From the NCBI RefSeq assembly GCF_001748085.1, contig NZ_BBZK01000003.1:953735-1017734 (forward strand): a DNA stretch of 64,000 nucleotides, given 5' to 3'. This document shows, piece after piece, positions 34,491 to 43,279 of this stretch. A program made the position numbers and the translations under genes. The stretch's first letter is position 1. Each line of letters begins with the position of its first letter. The notes under the pieces were generated by a model, which had not been told where the DNA came from, did not search any database, and saw only the letters and a list, made by a program, of their open reading frames with translations. Source of the stretch: Streptomyces sp. TP-A0874 (GTDB lineage Bacteria; Actinomycetota; Actinomycetes; Streptomycetales; Streptomycetaceae).

Positions 34491-36124
34491 TGCACCTTTC
34501 CCTCGCAGCGACGAGCACCCTGGCCGTGGAGGGGGTGGACGAGCACCGGCCGCTGATCATCTCGCTCTTCACGGTGTTCGTGCTCATCACCCTCGGCATC
34601 ACGGTCTGGGCCGGCCGGCAGACGAAGGACGCCACCGACTTCTACGCCGGCGGGCGCGCCTTCACCGGCTTCCAGAACGGTCTGGCGATCTCCGGCGACT
34701 ACATGTCCGCCGCTTCCTTCCTCGGCATCGCCGGCGCCATCGCCCTCTTCGGCTACGACGGGTTCCTCTACTCGATCGGCTTCCTCGTCGCCTGGCTGGT
34801 GGCGCTGCTGCTGGTCGCCGAACCGCTGCGCAACTCGGGCCGCTACACCATGGGCGATGTGCTCGCCTACCGGATGCGCCAGCGCCCCGTGCGGACCGCG
34901 GCCGGCCTGTCCACGATCGTGGTCTCGATCTTCTACCTGCTGGCCCAGATGGCCGGCGCCGGTGCGCTGGTGGCCCTGCTGCTGGGAATCACCAGCGAGG
35001 CCGGGAAGATCCTCATCGTGGTGCTGGTGGGCATCGTGATGATCCTCTACGTCGCCATCGGCGGTATGAAGGGGACGACCTGGGTGCAGATGGTCAAGGC
35101 CGTGCTGCTGATGGCAGGCACGCTCCTGATCACCCTCCTGGTGATGTTCAAGTTCAACTGGAACATCTCCCGCCTGCTGGGCGAGGCCGCCGAGACCAGC
35201 GGGAACGGAGCGGCGTTCCTCCAGCCGGGGCTGAAGTACGGGGTCGACGCTATCTCGAAGATCGACTTCATCTCGCTGGGCATCGCACTGGTGCTCGGCA
35301 CCGCGGGCCTGCCGCACATCCTCATCCGCTTCTACACCGTGCCCACCGCGAAGGTCGCCCGGAAATCCGTCAACTGGGCGATCGGCATCATCGGCGTCTT
35401 CTACCTGATGACCATCGCCCTGGGCTTCGGCGCCGCCGCCCTGCTCTCCCCGGAGGAGATCAAGTCCTCCAACGCGGCCGGCAACACCGCGGCCCCCCAG
35501 CTGGCCCAGGAGATCGGCGGCGGCGCGGGTTCGACCGGCGGCGCCATCCTGCTCGCCACCATCTCGGCAGTGGCCTTCGCGACCATCCTCGCGGTGGTCG
35601 CCGGGCTCACCCTCGCCTCGTCGTCCTCCTTCGCCCACGACCTGTACGCCAACGTCATCCGCAAGGGGAAGGCGACCGAACAGGAGGAGGTGCGGGCGGC
35701 GCGCTGGGCCACCGTCGGCATCGGTGCGGCCGCCGTCGTCCTGGGGGTCTTCGCCCGAGAACTCAACGTCGCCGGACTGGTCGCGCTGGCCTTCGCGGTG
35801 GCGGCCTCGGCCAACCTGCCCACTCTGCTCTACAGCCTGTTCTGGAAGAGGTTCACCACCACCGGAGCGCTCTGGTCCATCTACGGTGGACTGGGGGCCT
35901 CGGTGCTGCTGGTGCTGTTCTCACCGGTGGTCTCGGGCAAGGAGAGCTCGATGTTCCCCGGCGTGGACTTCCACTGGTTCCCGCTGGAGAACCCGGGCCT
36001 GATCTCCATCCCGCTGGGCTTCCTGCTCGGCTGGATCGGCACCCTGCTGTCCAAGGAGACCGCAGACCGGGACAAGTACGCGGAGCTGGAGGTCCGCTCG
36101 CTCACCGGCAGCGGCTCCCACTGA
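34487..36124 (+). CDS. actP: Cation/acetate symporter ActP (SSS family)
   Basis: A 545-residue sodium:solute symporter with about 13 hydrophobic helices. ActP-type features are WAGRQTKDATDFYAGGR, the QNGLAISGDYMSAASFLGI helix, and VLGTAGLPHILIRFYTVP. Members take up acetate and other short carboxylates. Two adjacent ATG codons (34487, 34490) both could start; the first overlaps the DUF485 stop. The pairing with DUF485 supports the assignment. Confidence 0.92.
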   Translation: MMHLSLAATSTLAVEGVDEHRPLIISLFTVFVLITLGITVWAGRQTKDATDFYAGGRAFTGFQNGLAISGDYMSAASFLGIAGAIALFGYDGFLYSIGFLVAWLVALLLVAEPLRNSGRYTMGDVLAYRMRQRPVRTAAGLSTIVVSIFYLLAQMAGAGALVALLLGITSEAGKILIVVLVGIVMILYVAIGGMKGTTWVQMVKAVLLMAGTLLITLLVMFKFNWNISRLLGEAAETSGNGAAFLQPGLKYGVDAISKIDFISLGIALVLGTAGLPHILIRFYTVPTAKVARKSVNWAIGIIGVFYLMTIALGFGAAALLSPEEIKSSNAAGNTAAPQLAQEIGGGAGSTGGAILLATISAVAFATILAVVAGLTLASSSSFAHDLYANVIRKGKATEQEEVRAARWATVGIGAAAVVLGVFARELNVAGLVALAFAVAASANLPTLLYSLFWKRFTTTGALWSIYGGLGASVLLVLFSPVVSGKESSMFPGVDFHWFPLENPGLISIPLGFLLGWIGTLLSKETADRDKYAELEVRSLTGSGSH

Positions 36125-36303
36125 AGCGGAGACGGCTTCCCCGGCCGCCCGGCCGTACGGCGAAGGACGCTCCCCGGCGGAGGTCGGGGACGTCCGGAGC
36201 CGTACCCCGGGCGGCCCGGCCGTTCCAGGGCCGGCTCCTCGCAGTCGGGCCCGCCGCCGGTCCTCCGGGAAGCCGGCGAACCACTGAGCCCCGAGCGGTC
36301 GCG

Positions 36304-36344
36304 TACGCTGCACAGAGTGGAGCCTCGCCTTCCGGAGGCGAGGC
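36304..36344 (+). promoter_or_regulatory. moaA promoter candidate and leader hairpin
   Basis: TACGCT (36304-36309) fits a -10 element. The leader then contains an 8-base hairpin, GCCTCGCC (36322-36329) with GGCGAGGC (36337-36344). It does not resemble the long Moco riboswitch fold. Confidence 0.35.
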
Positions 36345-36396
36345 CGCAGGTCGCAGCCGACACAGCCCGCAGGAAACCGTGGAAGGGGCCGCAACC

Positions 36397-37386
36397 GTGC
36401 TCATTGACACCTATGGTCGAGTCGCCACCGACCTGCGGGTCTCGCTCACCGACCGATGCAACCTCCGCTGCACCTACTGCATGCCGGAGGAAGGCCTCCA
36501 GTGGCTGGCCAAGCCCGACCTCCTCACCGACGAGGAGATCGTCCGGCTGATCGACATCGCCGTCACCCGGCTCGGCGTCACCGAGGTCCGCTTCACCGGC
36601 GGCGAGCCCCTGCTCCGGCCCGGCCTGGTCGGCATAGTCGAGCGCTGCGCCGCGCTGGAGCCCCGCCCCAAGATGTCACTGACCTCCAACGGCATCGGCC
36701 TGGAACGCACCGCCGAGGCGCTCCGCGAGGCGGGTCTCGACCGGGTGAACGTCTCCCTCGACACCCTGCGGCCCGACGTCTTCCGGGAGATGACCCGGCG
36801 CAACCGCCACTCGGACGTCCTCCGGGGGCTGGCCGCGGCGCACGCCGCCGGACTCGCCCCGGTCAAGGTCAACGCCGTGCTGATGCCGGGCCTCAACGAC
36901 GATGAGGCCCCCGAGCTGCTGGCCTGGGCCGTCTCCCGCGGATACGAGCTGCGCTTCATCGAACAGATGCCGCTCGACGCCCAGCACGGTTGGAAGCGGG
37001 AGGGGATGATCACTGCGGCGGACATCCTGCGGAGCCTGCGCGACCGCTTCGAACTCACCCCCGAAGGGGAGGGGGAGCGGGGTTCGGCGCCGGCCGAGCG
37101 CTGGTTGGTGGACGGCGGTCCGGCGCGCGTGGGGGTGATCGCCTCGGTCAGCCGCCCGTTCTGCGGAGCCTGCGACCGCACCCGGCTCACCGCCGACGGG
37201 CAGGTGCGCAACTGCCTGTTCGCGCGGGAGGAGACCGATCTGCGCACCGCCCTGCGCTCCGCGGCTCCGGACGAGGAGATCGCGCGGCTGTGGCAGGAGG
37301 CGATGTGGGGCAAGAAGGCGGGCTCGGGGCTCGACGACCCGTCGTTCCTCCAACCGGACCGGCCGATGTCAGCGATCGGCGGCTGA
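36397..37386 (+). CDS. moaA: GTP 3',8-cyclase MoaA
   Basis: A 329-residue radical SAM enzyme that starts molybdenum cofactor synthesis from GTP. The SAM cluster motif is C21-x3-C25-x2-C28 (RCNLRCTYC), and the second 4Fe-4S site is formed by CGACDRTRLTADGQVRNC near the C-terminus. The C-terminal Gly-Gly needed for activity is present (SAIGG). GTG 36397 is preferred over GTG 36379 because GGAAGGGG precedes it and family proteins start MLIDTYGR or similar. Confidence 0.95.
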   Translation: MLIDTYGRVATDLRVSLTDRCNLRCTYCMPEEGLQWLAKPDLLTDEEIVRLIDIAVTRLGVTEVRFTGGEPLLRPGLVGIVERCAALEPRPKMSLTSNGIGLERTAEALREAGLDRVNVSLDTLRPDVFREMTRRNRHSDVLRGLAAAHAAGLAPVKVNAVLMPGLNDDEAPELLAWAVSRGYELRFIEQMPLDAQHGWKREGMITAADILRSLRDRFELTPEGEGERGSAPAERWLVDGGPARVGVIASVSRPFCGACDRTRLTADGQVRNCLFAREETDLRTALRSAAPDEEIARLWQEAMWGKKAGSGLDDPSFLQPDRPMSAIGG

Positions 37387-37605
37387 CCACTCCTCGAAGG
37401 CGACGGTCTCCTTGAGGAAGCCCCGGACCCCGAGGAACTGCGCCAGGTTCTCACGGTGCTCGTCGCAGGCCAGCCACGTCTTGCGGCGCTCCGGCGAGTG
37501 CAGTTTCGGGTTGTTCCAGGCCAGCACCCAGACGGCGGCGGCCCGGCAGCCCTTGGCGGAGCAGATGGGGGAGGGGGGACCGGCTTCGGTTTCGAGGAGG
37601 TTCAC
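37369..37605 (-). CDS. Small conserved protein overlapping the moaA 3' end
   Basis: A 78-residue soluble protein with four Cys or His clusters: ICSAKGCRAAAVWVLAWNNP and LACDEHRENLAQFL. The CSAKGC...CDEH spacing suggests a zinc-binding knuckle. Its last 18 bases overlap the end of moaA on the opposite strand. GTG 37605 has GAGGTT-like sequence nearby but a weak ribosome site; an in-frame extension to 37863 crosses a strong hairpin and does not look coding. Function unknown. Confidence 0.7.
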   Translation of the reverse strand: MNLLETEAGPPSPICSAKGCRAAAVWVLAWNNPKLHSPERRKTWLACDEHRENLAQFLGVRGFLKETVAFEEWSAADR

Positions 37606-37757
37606 GGCCCCCAGGCTACGGGCTGTCCCCCGGGGACCCGGCGGGCGCACGGCGACGGCCGACGCGGGGGCGTCGAGGCAGCCGCCGCAGGCTCGGTCGC
37701 CACCGCCGAGCCGGCGGCACGGTGCGTGGGGCGCCTGCGGATACGGGCCGGACGTGA

Positions 37758-37795
37758 CGACGCCGGGCAGCCACGGGGGGAGCTGCCCGGCGTCG
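37758..37795. terminator. Hairpin between DUF3099 gene and the small gene
   Basis: A perfect 14-base stem (37758-37771 with 37782-37795) and 10-base loop lies 116 bases downstream of the minus-strand DUF3099 gene, which it probably terminates. Apart from this, 37606-37910 holds no gene. Confidence 0.7.
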
Positions 37796-37910
37796 ATCCA
37801 TCGCTCCGACGGGGGATACGGAGCGCCTACGAAGTATGGCACGGGGGGCAGGGACCAGTGCACCGGAACGACGTTATTGATCTGAGCTTTTCCTGAGGTT
37901 CGGGGAGGCC

Positions 37911-38294
37911 TCAGGCGGAGGGGTTCGCTCCGTCTTCGGGCCGATCGGCCTCCGGCCCCTCCGCGGCCTCCGGCCCGGGCGCCGCCGAGGCGTCCCCGGC
38001 CGCGGGCAGCGCCCCGCGGACCGGTGGGATGTGCGTGGAAGGCAACGAGGTGGCGTTCTCACGGCCAGCGTTGGCGATCACCACGGCGACGTACGGCAGC
38101 ACCACGCCCAGCAGCAGGGCGACCACCGCCAGATGCCTCTCGACGTCCCACAGCGCCGCCGCCCCCAGCACCGAGGCGGTGCGCACCAGCATCGAGATCG
38201 TGTAGCGGCGCTGCCGTGCCCGTACGTCCTCGGCCAACCCCCGGCGAGCCCCGGTGATCCGGAAGATCTCCGTGCGGGGCTGTTTCCGCGTCAC
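37911..38294 (-). CDS. DUF3099 membrane protein
   Basis: A 127-residue protein with two transmembrane helices (about 35-52 and 55-77) and an acidic Ala/Pro-rich C-terminal tail. The N-terminal block FRITGARRGLAEDVRARQRRY is the DUF3099 signature region. Conserved next to tyrS in Streptomyces; function unknown. Confidence 0.85.
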   Translation of the reverse strand: MTRKQPRTEIFRITGARRGLAEDVRARQRRYTISMLVRTASVLGAAALWDVERHLAVVALLLGVVLPYVAVVIANAGRENATSLPSTHIPPVRGALPAAGDASAAPGPEAAEGPEADRPEDGANPSA

Positions 38295-38426
38295 GTTCCA
38301 CCACCTGTTCCTCGTCCGGAAGACGGTCGGGTCGGGACGGGCCCCACGCTACGCCGGTCTCCCTCCCGTCCCGACGGTCCCGCTCCCGACAGTCGTCCGG
38401 TGCCCGTCCGGCAGCCGGACGGGGCG

Positions 38427-39845
38427 CTAGCGGCCGTCAAGACGGGCCAGCTTGCGGCCTGCCTTGAGGTATACATCCCCCTCCTGTCGGCCCACCCCGG
38501 CGTCGACGAGGCACTCGGCGAGCACCTCACCGAGCGGTCGGACCACCGCCGACTCCGGCACCAGCAGCGCCTGCTGGCCCTCGCCGTTCTCCACCACGAT
38601 CCGCAGCCCGTTCTGCTTGGCCAGCCGACGGGCCGCCGAAGCGCTCGGGGTGAACTCCAGCACCTTGGTCAGCACGGTGGCCACGGTCTCCTCGCCGTGT
38701 TCCGCGAGGCCCACCCGCGGCAGGGCCTCCACGTCGGCGAAGGTCCGCTTCGAGAACTGCGCGACGAACCCGGTCCGCGCCGCCATCGCCGCCGGCACTC
38801 CGTGCAGAGCCGAGACCACCTCGCCGGCCAGCACCTTCTTGAGGTCCATCGGATGGAGCGACCTGTCCTCGATGCGGGCGCTGACCACGTCGATCTCGGC
38901 GTCGGTCCATTCGGTCCAGGCCCGCAGGTACGGGAGCATCAGCCGGTCCGGAATCGACATGATCTTGCCGAAGACGTCCTCGGCCGTCGAGGCCAGGGCG
39001 ACGGCGTTCCCCTTCGACTTGCTCATCTTGGCTCCGCTGCCGTCGATCCCCTCGATCAGCGGCATGGTGGCGATCAGCTGTGGCCGCTGGCCGTGGATCT
39101 CCATCACCTTCCGGCCCATCTGCATGTTCAGCAGCTGGTCGACACCGCCGAGTTCGATGTCGGCGCTGATCTCGGCCGAGTCGATGGCCATCGCGACGGG
39201 GTAGATGAGCTCGGACATCGTCAGGCCGTGACCGGCGGCGAGCCGGTTGCGGAAGTCCTCGCGCTGGAGCAGCGCGGAGGCCGGCACCTGGGAGAGGATC
39301 CCGATCAGCCGGGGCAGGGTGATACCGGCCAGCCACTCACTGTTGTGCCGGAAGTCGACTCGATCGAAGTCGAAGAACGGCTTGACCTGATCGCGGTAGC
39401 CGGCGAGGTTGCGTGCGATGTCCTCGTCGGTCAGCGGGGGGCGTTCGTCGGAGCGGCCCGACGGGTCGCCGATCTTCGCGGTGACGTCCCCGATGATCAG
39501 GGTCACCTCGTGCCCCATCCGCTGGAAGCGGCTGAGAACGATCATGGGCACGGTGTGCCCCAGATGGACATCGGCGGCCGTCGGGTCGATGCCGAGCTTG
39601 ACGACCAGGCCCCGCCCGGCCTTCCGGGCTTCGGTGATCCGCTCGGCGAGCCCCTCCGGGGAGGGCAGCAGCTCCACCGCGCGCCCGGCGATCAGCTCCG
39701 CCTGCTCCCCGGCGGACAGGTCCGTCAGGTCCAGGGAGCGGCGCGCCTCCGTCTCGGTGAGCAACTGCTCCACGGCCTTGTCGGAGGAGAGGTCCTGGGT
39801 CAGCAGTTCGCTGACGCGAGCGACGGATTCGCCGAGGCGTGTCAT
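38427..39845 (-). CDS. tyrS: Tyrosyl-tRNA synthetase (TyrZ-like)
   Basis: A 472-residue class I synthetase that charges tRNA-Tyr. HIGH-type motif DVHLGHTVP and KMSKS (in GSGAKMSKSKG) are present, with the S4-like RNA-binding domain at the C-terminus. KLGIDPTAADVHLGH and GDVTAKIGDPSGRS place it with the TyrZ-type branch. TAGAAT (plus 39910-39915) is a likely -10, with a leader of about 58 bases. No T-box structure was recognised in that leader. Confidence 0.95.
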   Translation of the reverse strand: MTRLGESVARVSELLTQDLSSDKAVEQLLTETEARRSLDLTDLSAGEQAELIAGRAVELLPSPEGLAERITEARKAGRGLVVKLGIDPTAADVHLGHTVPMIVLSRFQRMGHEVTLIIGDVTAKIGDPSGRSDERPPLTDEDIARNLAGYRDQVKPFFDFDRVDFRHNSEWLAGITLPRLIGILSQVPASALLQREDFRNRLAAGHGLTMSELIYPVAMAIDSAEISADIELGGVDQLLNMQMGRKVMEIHGQRPQLIATMPLIEGIDGSGAKMSKSKGNAVALASTAEDVFGKIMSIPDRLMLPYLRAWTEWTDAEIDVVSARIEDRSLHPMDLKKVLAGEVVSALHGVPAAMAARTGFVAQFSKRTFADVEALPRVGLAEHGEETVATVLTKVLEFTPSASAARRLAKQNGLRIVVENGEGQQALLVPESAVVRPLGEVLAECLVDAGVGRQEGDVYLKAGRKLARLDGR

Positions 39846-40164
39846 GTGTTCGGTTCCTGGGCTCGGAGGTGGAGGGGGCGCGGTGAGCGTGGACGGAGGG
39901 ACGGCCTCGATTCTATGGGGTCGCTCCAGCGGCCCGGCCGCGCCTCGGAGTGGGGCCGGGCCACCGGCCGCGGACCAGCGCTGTTCGGATTCCTCGACCA
40001 CGGTGTACAGCGTTTCGAATACGGTGGCAGTGTGGGGCGGCACGGATACGCGGCGCCTCCCGCCTCGCACCGCCCCGACGGCCCCGACGACCAACGGGCC
40101 GCCCCCGGCCAGACGCCTGGCCGCCGCGGTGCGGCAGGGGGGGCCGAGCAGGAGGGGGCAGCAG
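39846..40164. other. Divergent intergenic region between tyrS and DUF1648 gene
   Basis: No gene is seen. It holds the tyrS -10 candidate (39910-39915, minus strand) and TACGGT (40020-40025), a possible -10 for the rightward gene. A GAGGGGG ribosome site lies just before the DUF1648-type start. Confidence 0.4.
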
Positions 40165-40704
40165 ATGGACGACAGGTTCCGGGACGTTCTTCCCTGGCGG
40201 TGGCTCCTGCCGAGTCTGCTGCTGCTCCTCGGCCTGGGGGTGTGGGGTGCGTCGGTCTACCCGGAGCTGCCCGAGCAGGTGCCGCAGCGCATCACTGCCG
40301 GGGGCGCCGTCGACGAGTACGCGACCAGGTCGGTCGGGTCGGTGTTCCTGCCGGTCTTCGTCTACGCCGGAGTCACCGCCGTACTGATCGCGACCTCGAT
40401 CGGGATGGCGGGTATGCGCACCGAGGAGGAACTGCCGCCCGGGGAGGGGCTGACGGGGCTGGTCAACCGCCCGGCCGACCGCACCGCCGTCCGGCGGATG
40501 GCGAAGGCGCTGCTGCTGCTCAACTTCTGTGTGGGTCTCACCATCGCCGTCACCTGCACCGCGACGTGGCGCCCCGGAGGCCTGGACCACGTACCGGGAT
40601 GGTTCCTGGCCCCGGTGCTGGCGCCGTCGGCGGTCGGTACCGCGGTGCTGCTGGTGGTGGCCGTCCGGGAGCAGAGCCGAGCCCGCCCGGGCCGGTCCCG
40701 CTGA
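40165..40704 (+). CDS. DUF1648-domain membrane protein
   Basis: A 179-residue protein with four transmembrane helices (about 13-30, 57-76, 112-130 and 146-166). The segment VYPELPEQVPQRITAGGAVDEY after the first helix (in parts LPEQVPQRI) is the DUF1648 signature seen in SdpI-like proteins. AGGAGGGGG precedes ATG 40165. The role is unknown; SdpI itself gives immunity to a killing peptide, but no such peptide gene is adjacent. Confidence 0.8.
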   Translation: MDDRFRDVLPWRWLLPSLLLLLGLGVWGASVYPELPEQVPQRITAGGAVDEYATRSVGSVFLPVFVYAGVTAVLIATSIGMAGMRTEEELPPGEGLTGLVNRPADRTAVRRMAKALLLLNFCVGLTIAVTCTATWRPGGLDHVPGWFLAPVLAPSAVGTAVLLVVAVREQSRARPGRSR

Positions 40705-40872
40705 CCGGGGCCCGGCCCGTCCCCGGTCACCTCCGCCCGCCGCCCTCTTCGGGCGTTTCTGTAGGGACCCGACAGCGGGCGGCTGGTGCCCCTGTCAGTG
40801 CCCGATTCCCCGTAACGGCTCTCGGGCCGATAGCTTTCCAGGGGACCCGACCACTAGCGAAAGGGTGATCCG

Positions 40873-41577
40873 TTGAGCCGCTCGGTTCTCGTCACCGGAG
40901 GAAACCGGGGCATCGGCCTCGCCATCGCCAGCGCCTTCGCCGAAGCGGGCGACCAGGTCGCCATCACGTACCGGTCGGGGGAACCGCCGGCGGGCTTCCT
41001 CGCGGTCAGGTGCGACATCACGGACCCCGAGCAGGTCGAGCAGGCCTACAAGGAGATCGAGGAGAAGCACGGCCCGGTCGAGGTGCTGGTCGCCAACGCC
41101 GGCATCACCCGCGACCAGTTGCTGATGCGGATGTCGGAGGAGGACTTCTCCAGCGTCCTGGACACCAACCTCACCGGGGCGTTCCGGGTGGTGAAGCGCG
41201 CTAACCGCGCGATGCTGCGCGCCCGCAAGGGGAGGATCGTGCTGATCTCCTCGGTGATCGGTCTGCTGGGGCAGGCGGGGCAGGCGAACTACGCCGCTTC
41301 CAAGGCGGGACTGATCGGTTTCGCCCGGTCCCTCGCGCGTGAGCTCGGTTCCCGGAACATCACCGTCAACGTCGTCGCCCCTGGTTTCGTCGACACCGAC
41401 ATGACCCGGGTGCTCAGCGACGAGCAGCGAGAGGCCATCAAGAAGCAGGTGCCGCTCGCGCGTTACGCGCAGCCCGAGGAGATCGCCTCCTCGGTTCGCT
41501 TCCTGGCCTCCGACGAGGCCGCGTACATCACCGGAGCCGTCATTCCCGTCGACGGCGGATTGGGTATGGGGCACTGA
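40873..41577 (+). CDS. fabG: 3-oxoacyl-ACP reductase FabG
   Basis: A 234-residue SDR reductase of fatty acid elongation. TGGNRGIGLAIA binds NADPH; the catalytic residues are Ser in ISSVIG, Tyr and Lys in ANYAASKAGL, and NAGITRD carries the structural Asn-Ala-Gly. The start is TTG 40873 behind AAAGGG, the same unusual start used at this locus in other streptomycetes. It is followed after 4 bases by fabI, so the pair is an operon. Confidence 0.95.
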   Translation: MSRSVLVTGGNRGIGLAIASAFAEAGDQVAITYRSGEPPAGFLAVRCDITDPEQVEQAYKEIEEKHGPVEVLVANAGITRDQLLMRMSEEDFSSVLDTNLTGAFRVVKRANRAMLRARKGRIVLISSVIGLLGQAGQANYAASKAGLIGFARSLARELGSRNITVNVVAPGFVDTDMTRVLSDEQREAIKKQVPLARYAQPEEIASSVRFLASDEAAYITGAVIPVDGGLGMGH

Positions 41578-41581
41578 TCAT

Positions 41582-42352
41582 ATGAGTGGAATTCTCGCCG
41601 GCAAGCGGATCCTGGTGACCGGAGTCATCACCGATGCCTCCATCGCCTTCCACGTCGCCAAGCTCGCCCAGGAGGAGGGCGCGGAGGTCGTCCTCACCGG
41701 CTTCGGCCGGCTCACCCTGGTGCAGCGGATCGCCAAGCGGCTGCCCAAACCGGCCCCCGTCATCGAGCTCGACGTGCAGAACCAGGAGCAGCTCGACGGG
41801 CTCGCCGACCGGGTCCGAGAGCACTTCGGCGAGGACGCCCGGCTGGACGGTGTCGTCCACTCCATCGCCTTCGGCCCGCAGGGCGCATTCAACTTCCTGG
41901 CGGCGGACTGGGCGGACGTCGGCACGGCGGTCGAGGTCTCGGCCTACTCGCTGAAGTCGCTCACCATGGCCTGCCTGCCGCTGATGGCGGAGGGCGGCTC
42001 CGTCGTCGGTCTGACCTTCGACGCCAAGTTCGCCTGGCCGAAGTACGACTGGATGGGCGTGGCCAAGGCCGCGCTGGAGTCCACCTCCCGCTACATCGCC
42101 CGCGACCTGGGCGAGAAGAACGTCCGCTGCAACCTCGTCTCGGCCGGGCCCATCAAGTCCATGGCCGCGAAGTCCATCCCCGGGTTCGAGGACCTCGCCG
42201 ACGTCTGGAACCACCGTGCCCCCATCGGCTGGGACATGGCCGACCCGGAGCCCGCCGCCCGTGGGGTCGTCGGGCTGCTGTCCGACTGGTTCCCCAAGAC
42301 CACCGGTGAGATCGTCCACGTCGACGGCGGCGTGCACATGATGGGCGCCTGA
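41582..42352 (+). CDS. fabI: Enoyl-ACP reductase (InhA/FabI type)
   Basis: A 256-residue enoyl-ACP reductase that completes each fatty acid elongation cycle. The Y-x6-K active site is visible in PKYDWMGVAKAAL, and VVHSIAFGP and LVSAGPIKSMAAK are InhA-like blocks. In Streptomyces this locus carries the main enoyl reductase next to fabG. A 22-base terminator follows directly. Confidence 0.95.
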   Translation: MSGILAGKRILVTGVITDASIAFHVAKLAQEEGAEVVLTGFGRLTLVQRIAKRLPKPAPVIELDVQNQEQLDGLADRVREHFGEDARLDGVVHSIAFGPQGAFNFLAADWADVGTAVEVSAYSLKSLTMACLPLMAEGGSVVGLTFDAKFAWPKYDWMGVAKAALESTSRYIARDLGEKNVRCNLVSAGPIKSMAAKSIPGFEDLADVWNHRAPIGWDMADPEPAARGVVGLLSDWFPKTTGEIVHVDGGVHMMGA

Positions 42353-42359
42353 GCCCGTC

Positions 42360-42418
42360 CGGGAACGGACACGACGGGCCCACCCCATCGGGGGCCGGGC
42401 CCGTCGTGTCCGTTCCCG
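42360..42418. terminator. Bidirectional terminator between fabI and gntR gene
   Basis: A perfect 22-base stem (42360-42381 with 42397-42418) and a 15-base loop, starting 7 bases after the fabI stop and serving the convergent GntR gene as well. Confidence 0.9.
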
Positions 42419-42502
42419 CCAGCCCACCAGAGCCCAGCCCCGTTCGGTCCGCGCCGCGGCGACGAGGAAACGGGGCGGTACGGGCCCGAAGGTGGCCCTC
42501 GG

Positions 42503-43195
42503 TCAGCCGGAGTGGGCCGGGGTGTGCTCCGGCCGGCACTTGAAGGCGTAGCTCGCCGCCTCCGTGGCCGCCATCTCGGCGTCCCCGGCGCGGATCGCGT
42601 CGACCAGCAGATGGTGGTCCATGTAGCTCTCGGCGCGCAGCTCGCGGCCCACGTCCTGCCGGAGGAAGGCCCGTAGTACGGCCCCGAGGTCGGCGTAGAG
42701 CCCCAGCAGCACCTCGTTGTGAGACGCGGCCACCACGGCCAGGTGCAGGTTCACGTCGGCGGCGACGAAGGCCTCCGCGTCCCGGGTCCGCCAGGTCTCC
42801 TCCCGCCGGGCGAGCAGCTCCTCCAACTGCTCCAGGTCCCGTTCCGTGCGCCGGACCGCGGCCAGCCGGGCCGCCGAGGACTCCAGCGTGCTGCGGACCT
42901 CCGCGATGTGGCGGTGCTCGGCGTCGGCGAACCGGCGGTGCATCACCCCGGCCAGCTCGCTGGTGGCGACCACGTACGTGCCCGATCCCTGGCGGATGTC
43001 CAGCAGGCCGTTGTGCGCCAGCGCGCGCACCGCCTCACGCACGGTGTTGCGGGCCACCCCCAGCTGTTCCACCAGTTCCGGCTCGGTGGGGATACGGGAG
43101 CCGACCGGCCACTCGCCCGAGGAGATCTGCCGGCGCAGCTCGGCGATCACCTGGTCGGCCAGGACCGAACGCCGGGGAGACCTCAGTGCAGCCAT
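42503..43195 (-). CDS. FadR/GntR family transcriptional regulator
   Basis: A 230-residue regulator with an N-terminal winged HTH (residues about 10-75; IPTEPELVEQLGVARNTVREAV is the recognition region, given as ELVEQLGVARNTVREAV) and a C-terminal FCD helical domain carrying AADVNLHLAVVAASHN and MDHHLLVDAI, the likely metal and effector site. It is divergent from a CynX/NimT-like MFS gene with an 84-base shared promoter that contains a palindrome, so it most likely controls that exporter and itself. Confidence 0.9.
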   Translation of the reverse strand: MAALRSPRRSVLADQVIAELRRQISSGEWPVGSRIPTEPELVEQLGVARNTVREAVRALAHNGLLDIRQGSGTYVVATSELAGVMHRRFADAEHRHIAEVRSTLESSAARLAAVRRTERDLEQLEELLARREETWRTRDAEAFVAADVNLHLAVVAASHNEVLLGLYADLGAVLRAFLRQDVGRELRAESYMDHHLLVDAIRAGDAEMAATEAASYAFKCRPEHTPAHSG

Positions 43196-43258
43196 GCCGT
43201 TTCCCCGGGGGTGCGGACTGCGGCGGGACCGAGAGGACTGCGGGACGGGTCATTCATC

Positions 43259-43275
43259 CCATCATTCTATGATGG
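43259..43275. promoter_or_regulatory. GntR operator overlapping both divergent -10 elements
   Basis: CCATCAT-TCT-ATGATGG is a perfect 7-base inverted repeat. On the plus strand TATGAT (43268-43273) lies 6 bases before the MFS ATG; on the minus strand TAGAAT (plus 43264-43269) is the -10 of the regulator. Both fall inside the palindrome, so one bound dimer would block both promoters. Confidence 0.75.
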
Positions 43276-43279
43276 TTGG

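Noticed and set aside
36310..36396. Molybdenum cofactor riboswitch before moaA
   Set aside because: The leader is too short and has one simple hairpin, not the multi-stem Moco fold.
39846..39905. T-box leader before tyrS
   Set aside because: The leader is only about 58 bases and lacks a T-box sequence or specifier stem.
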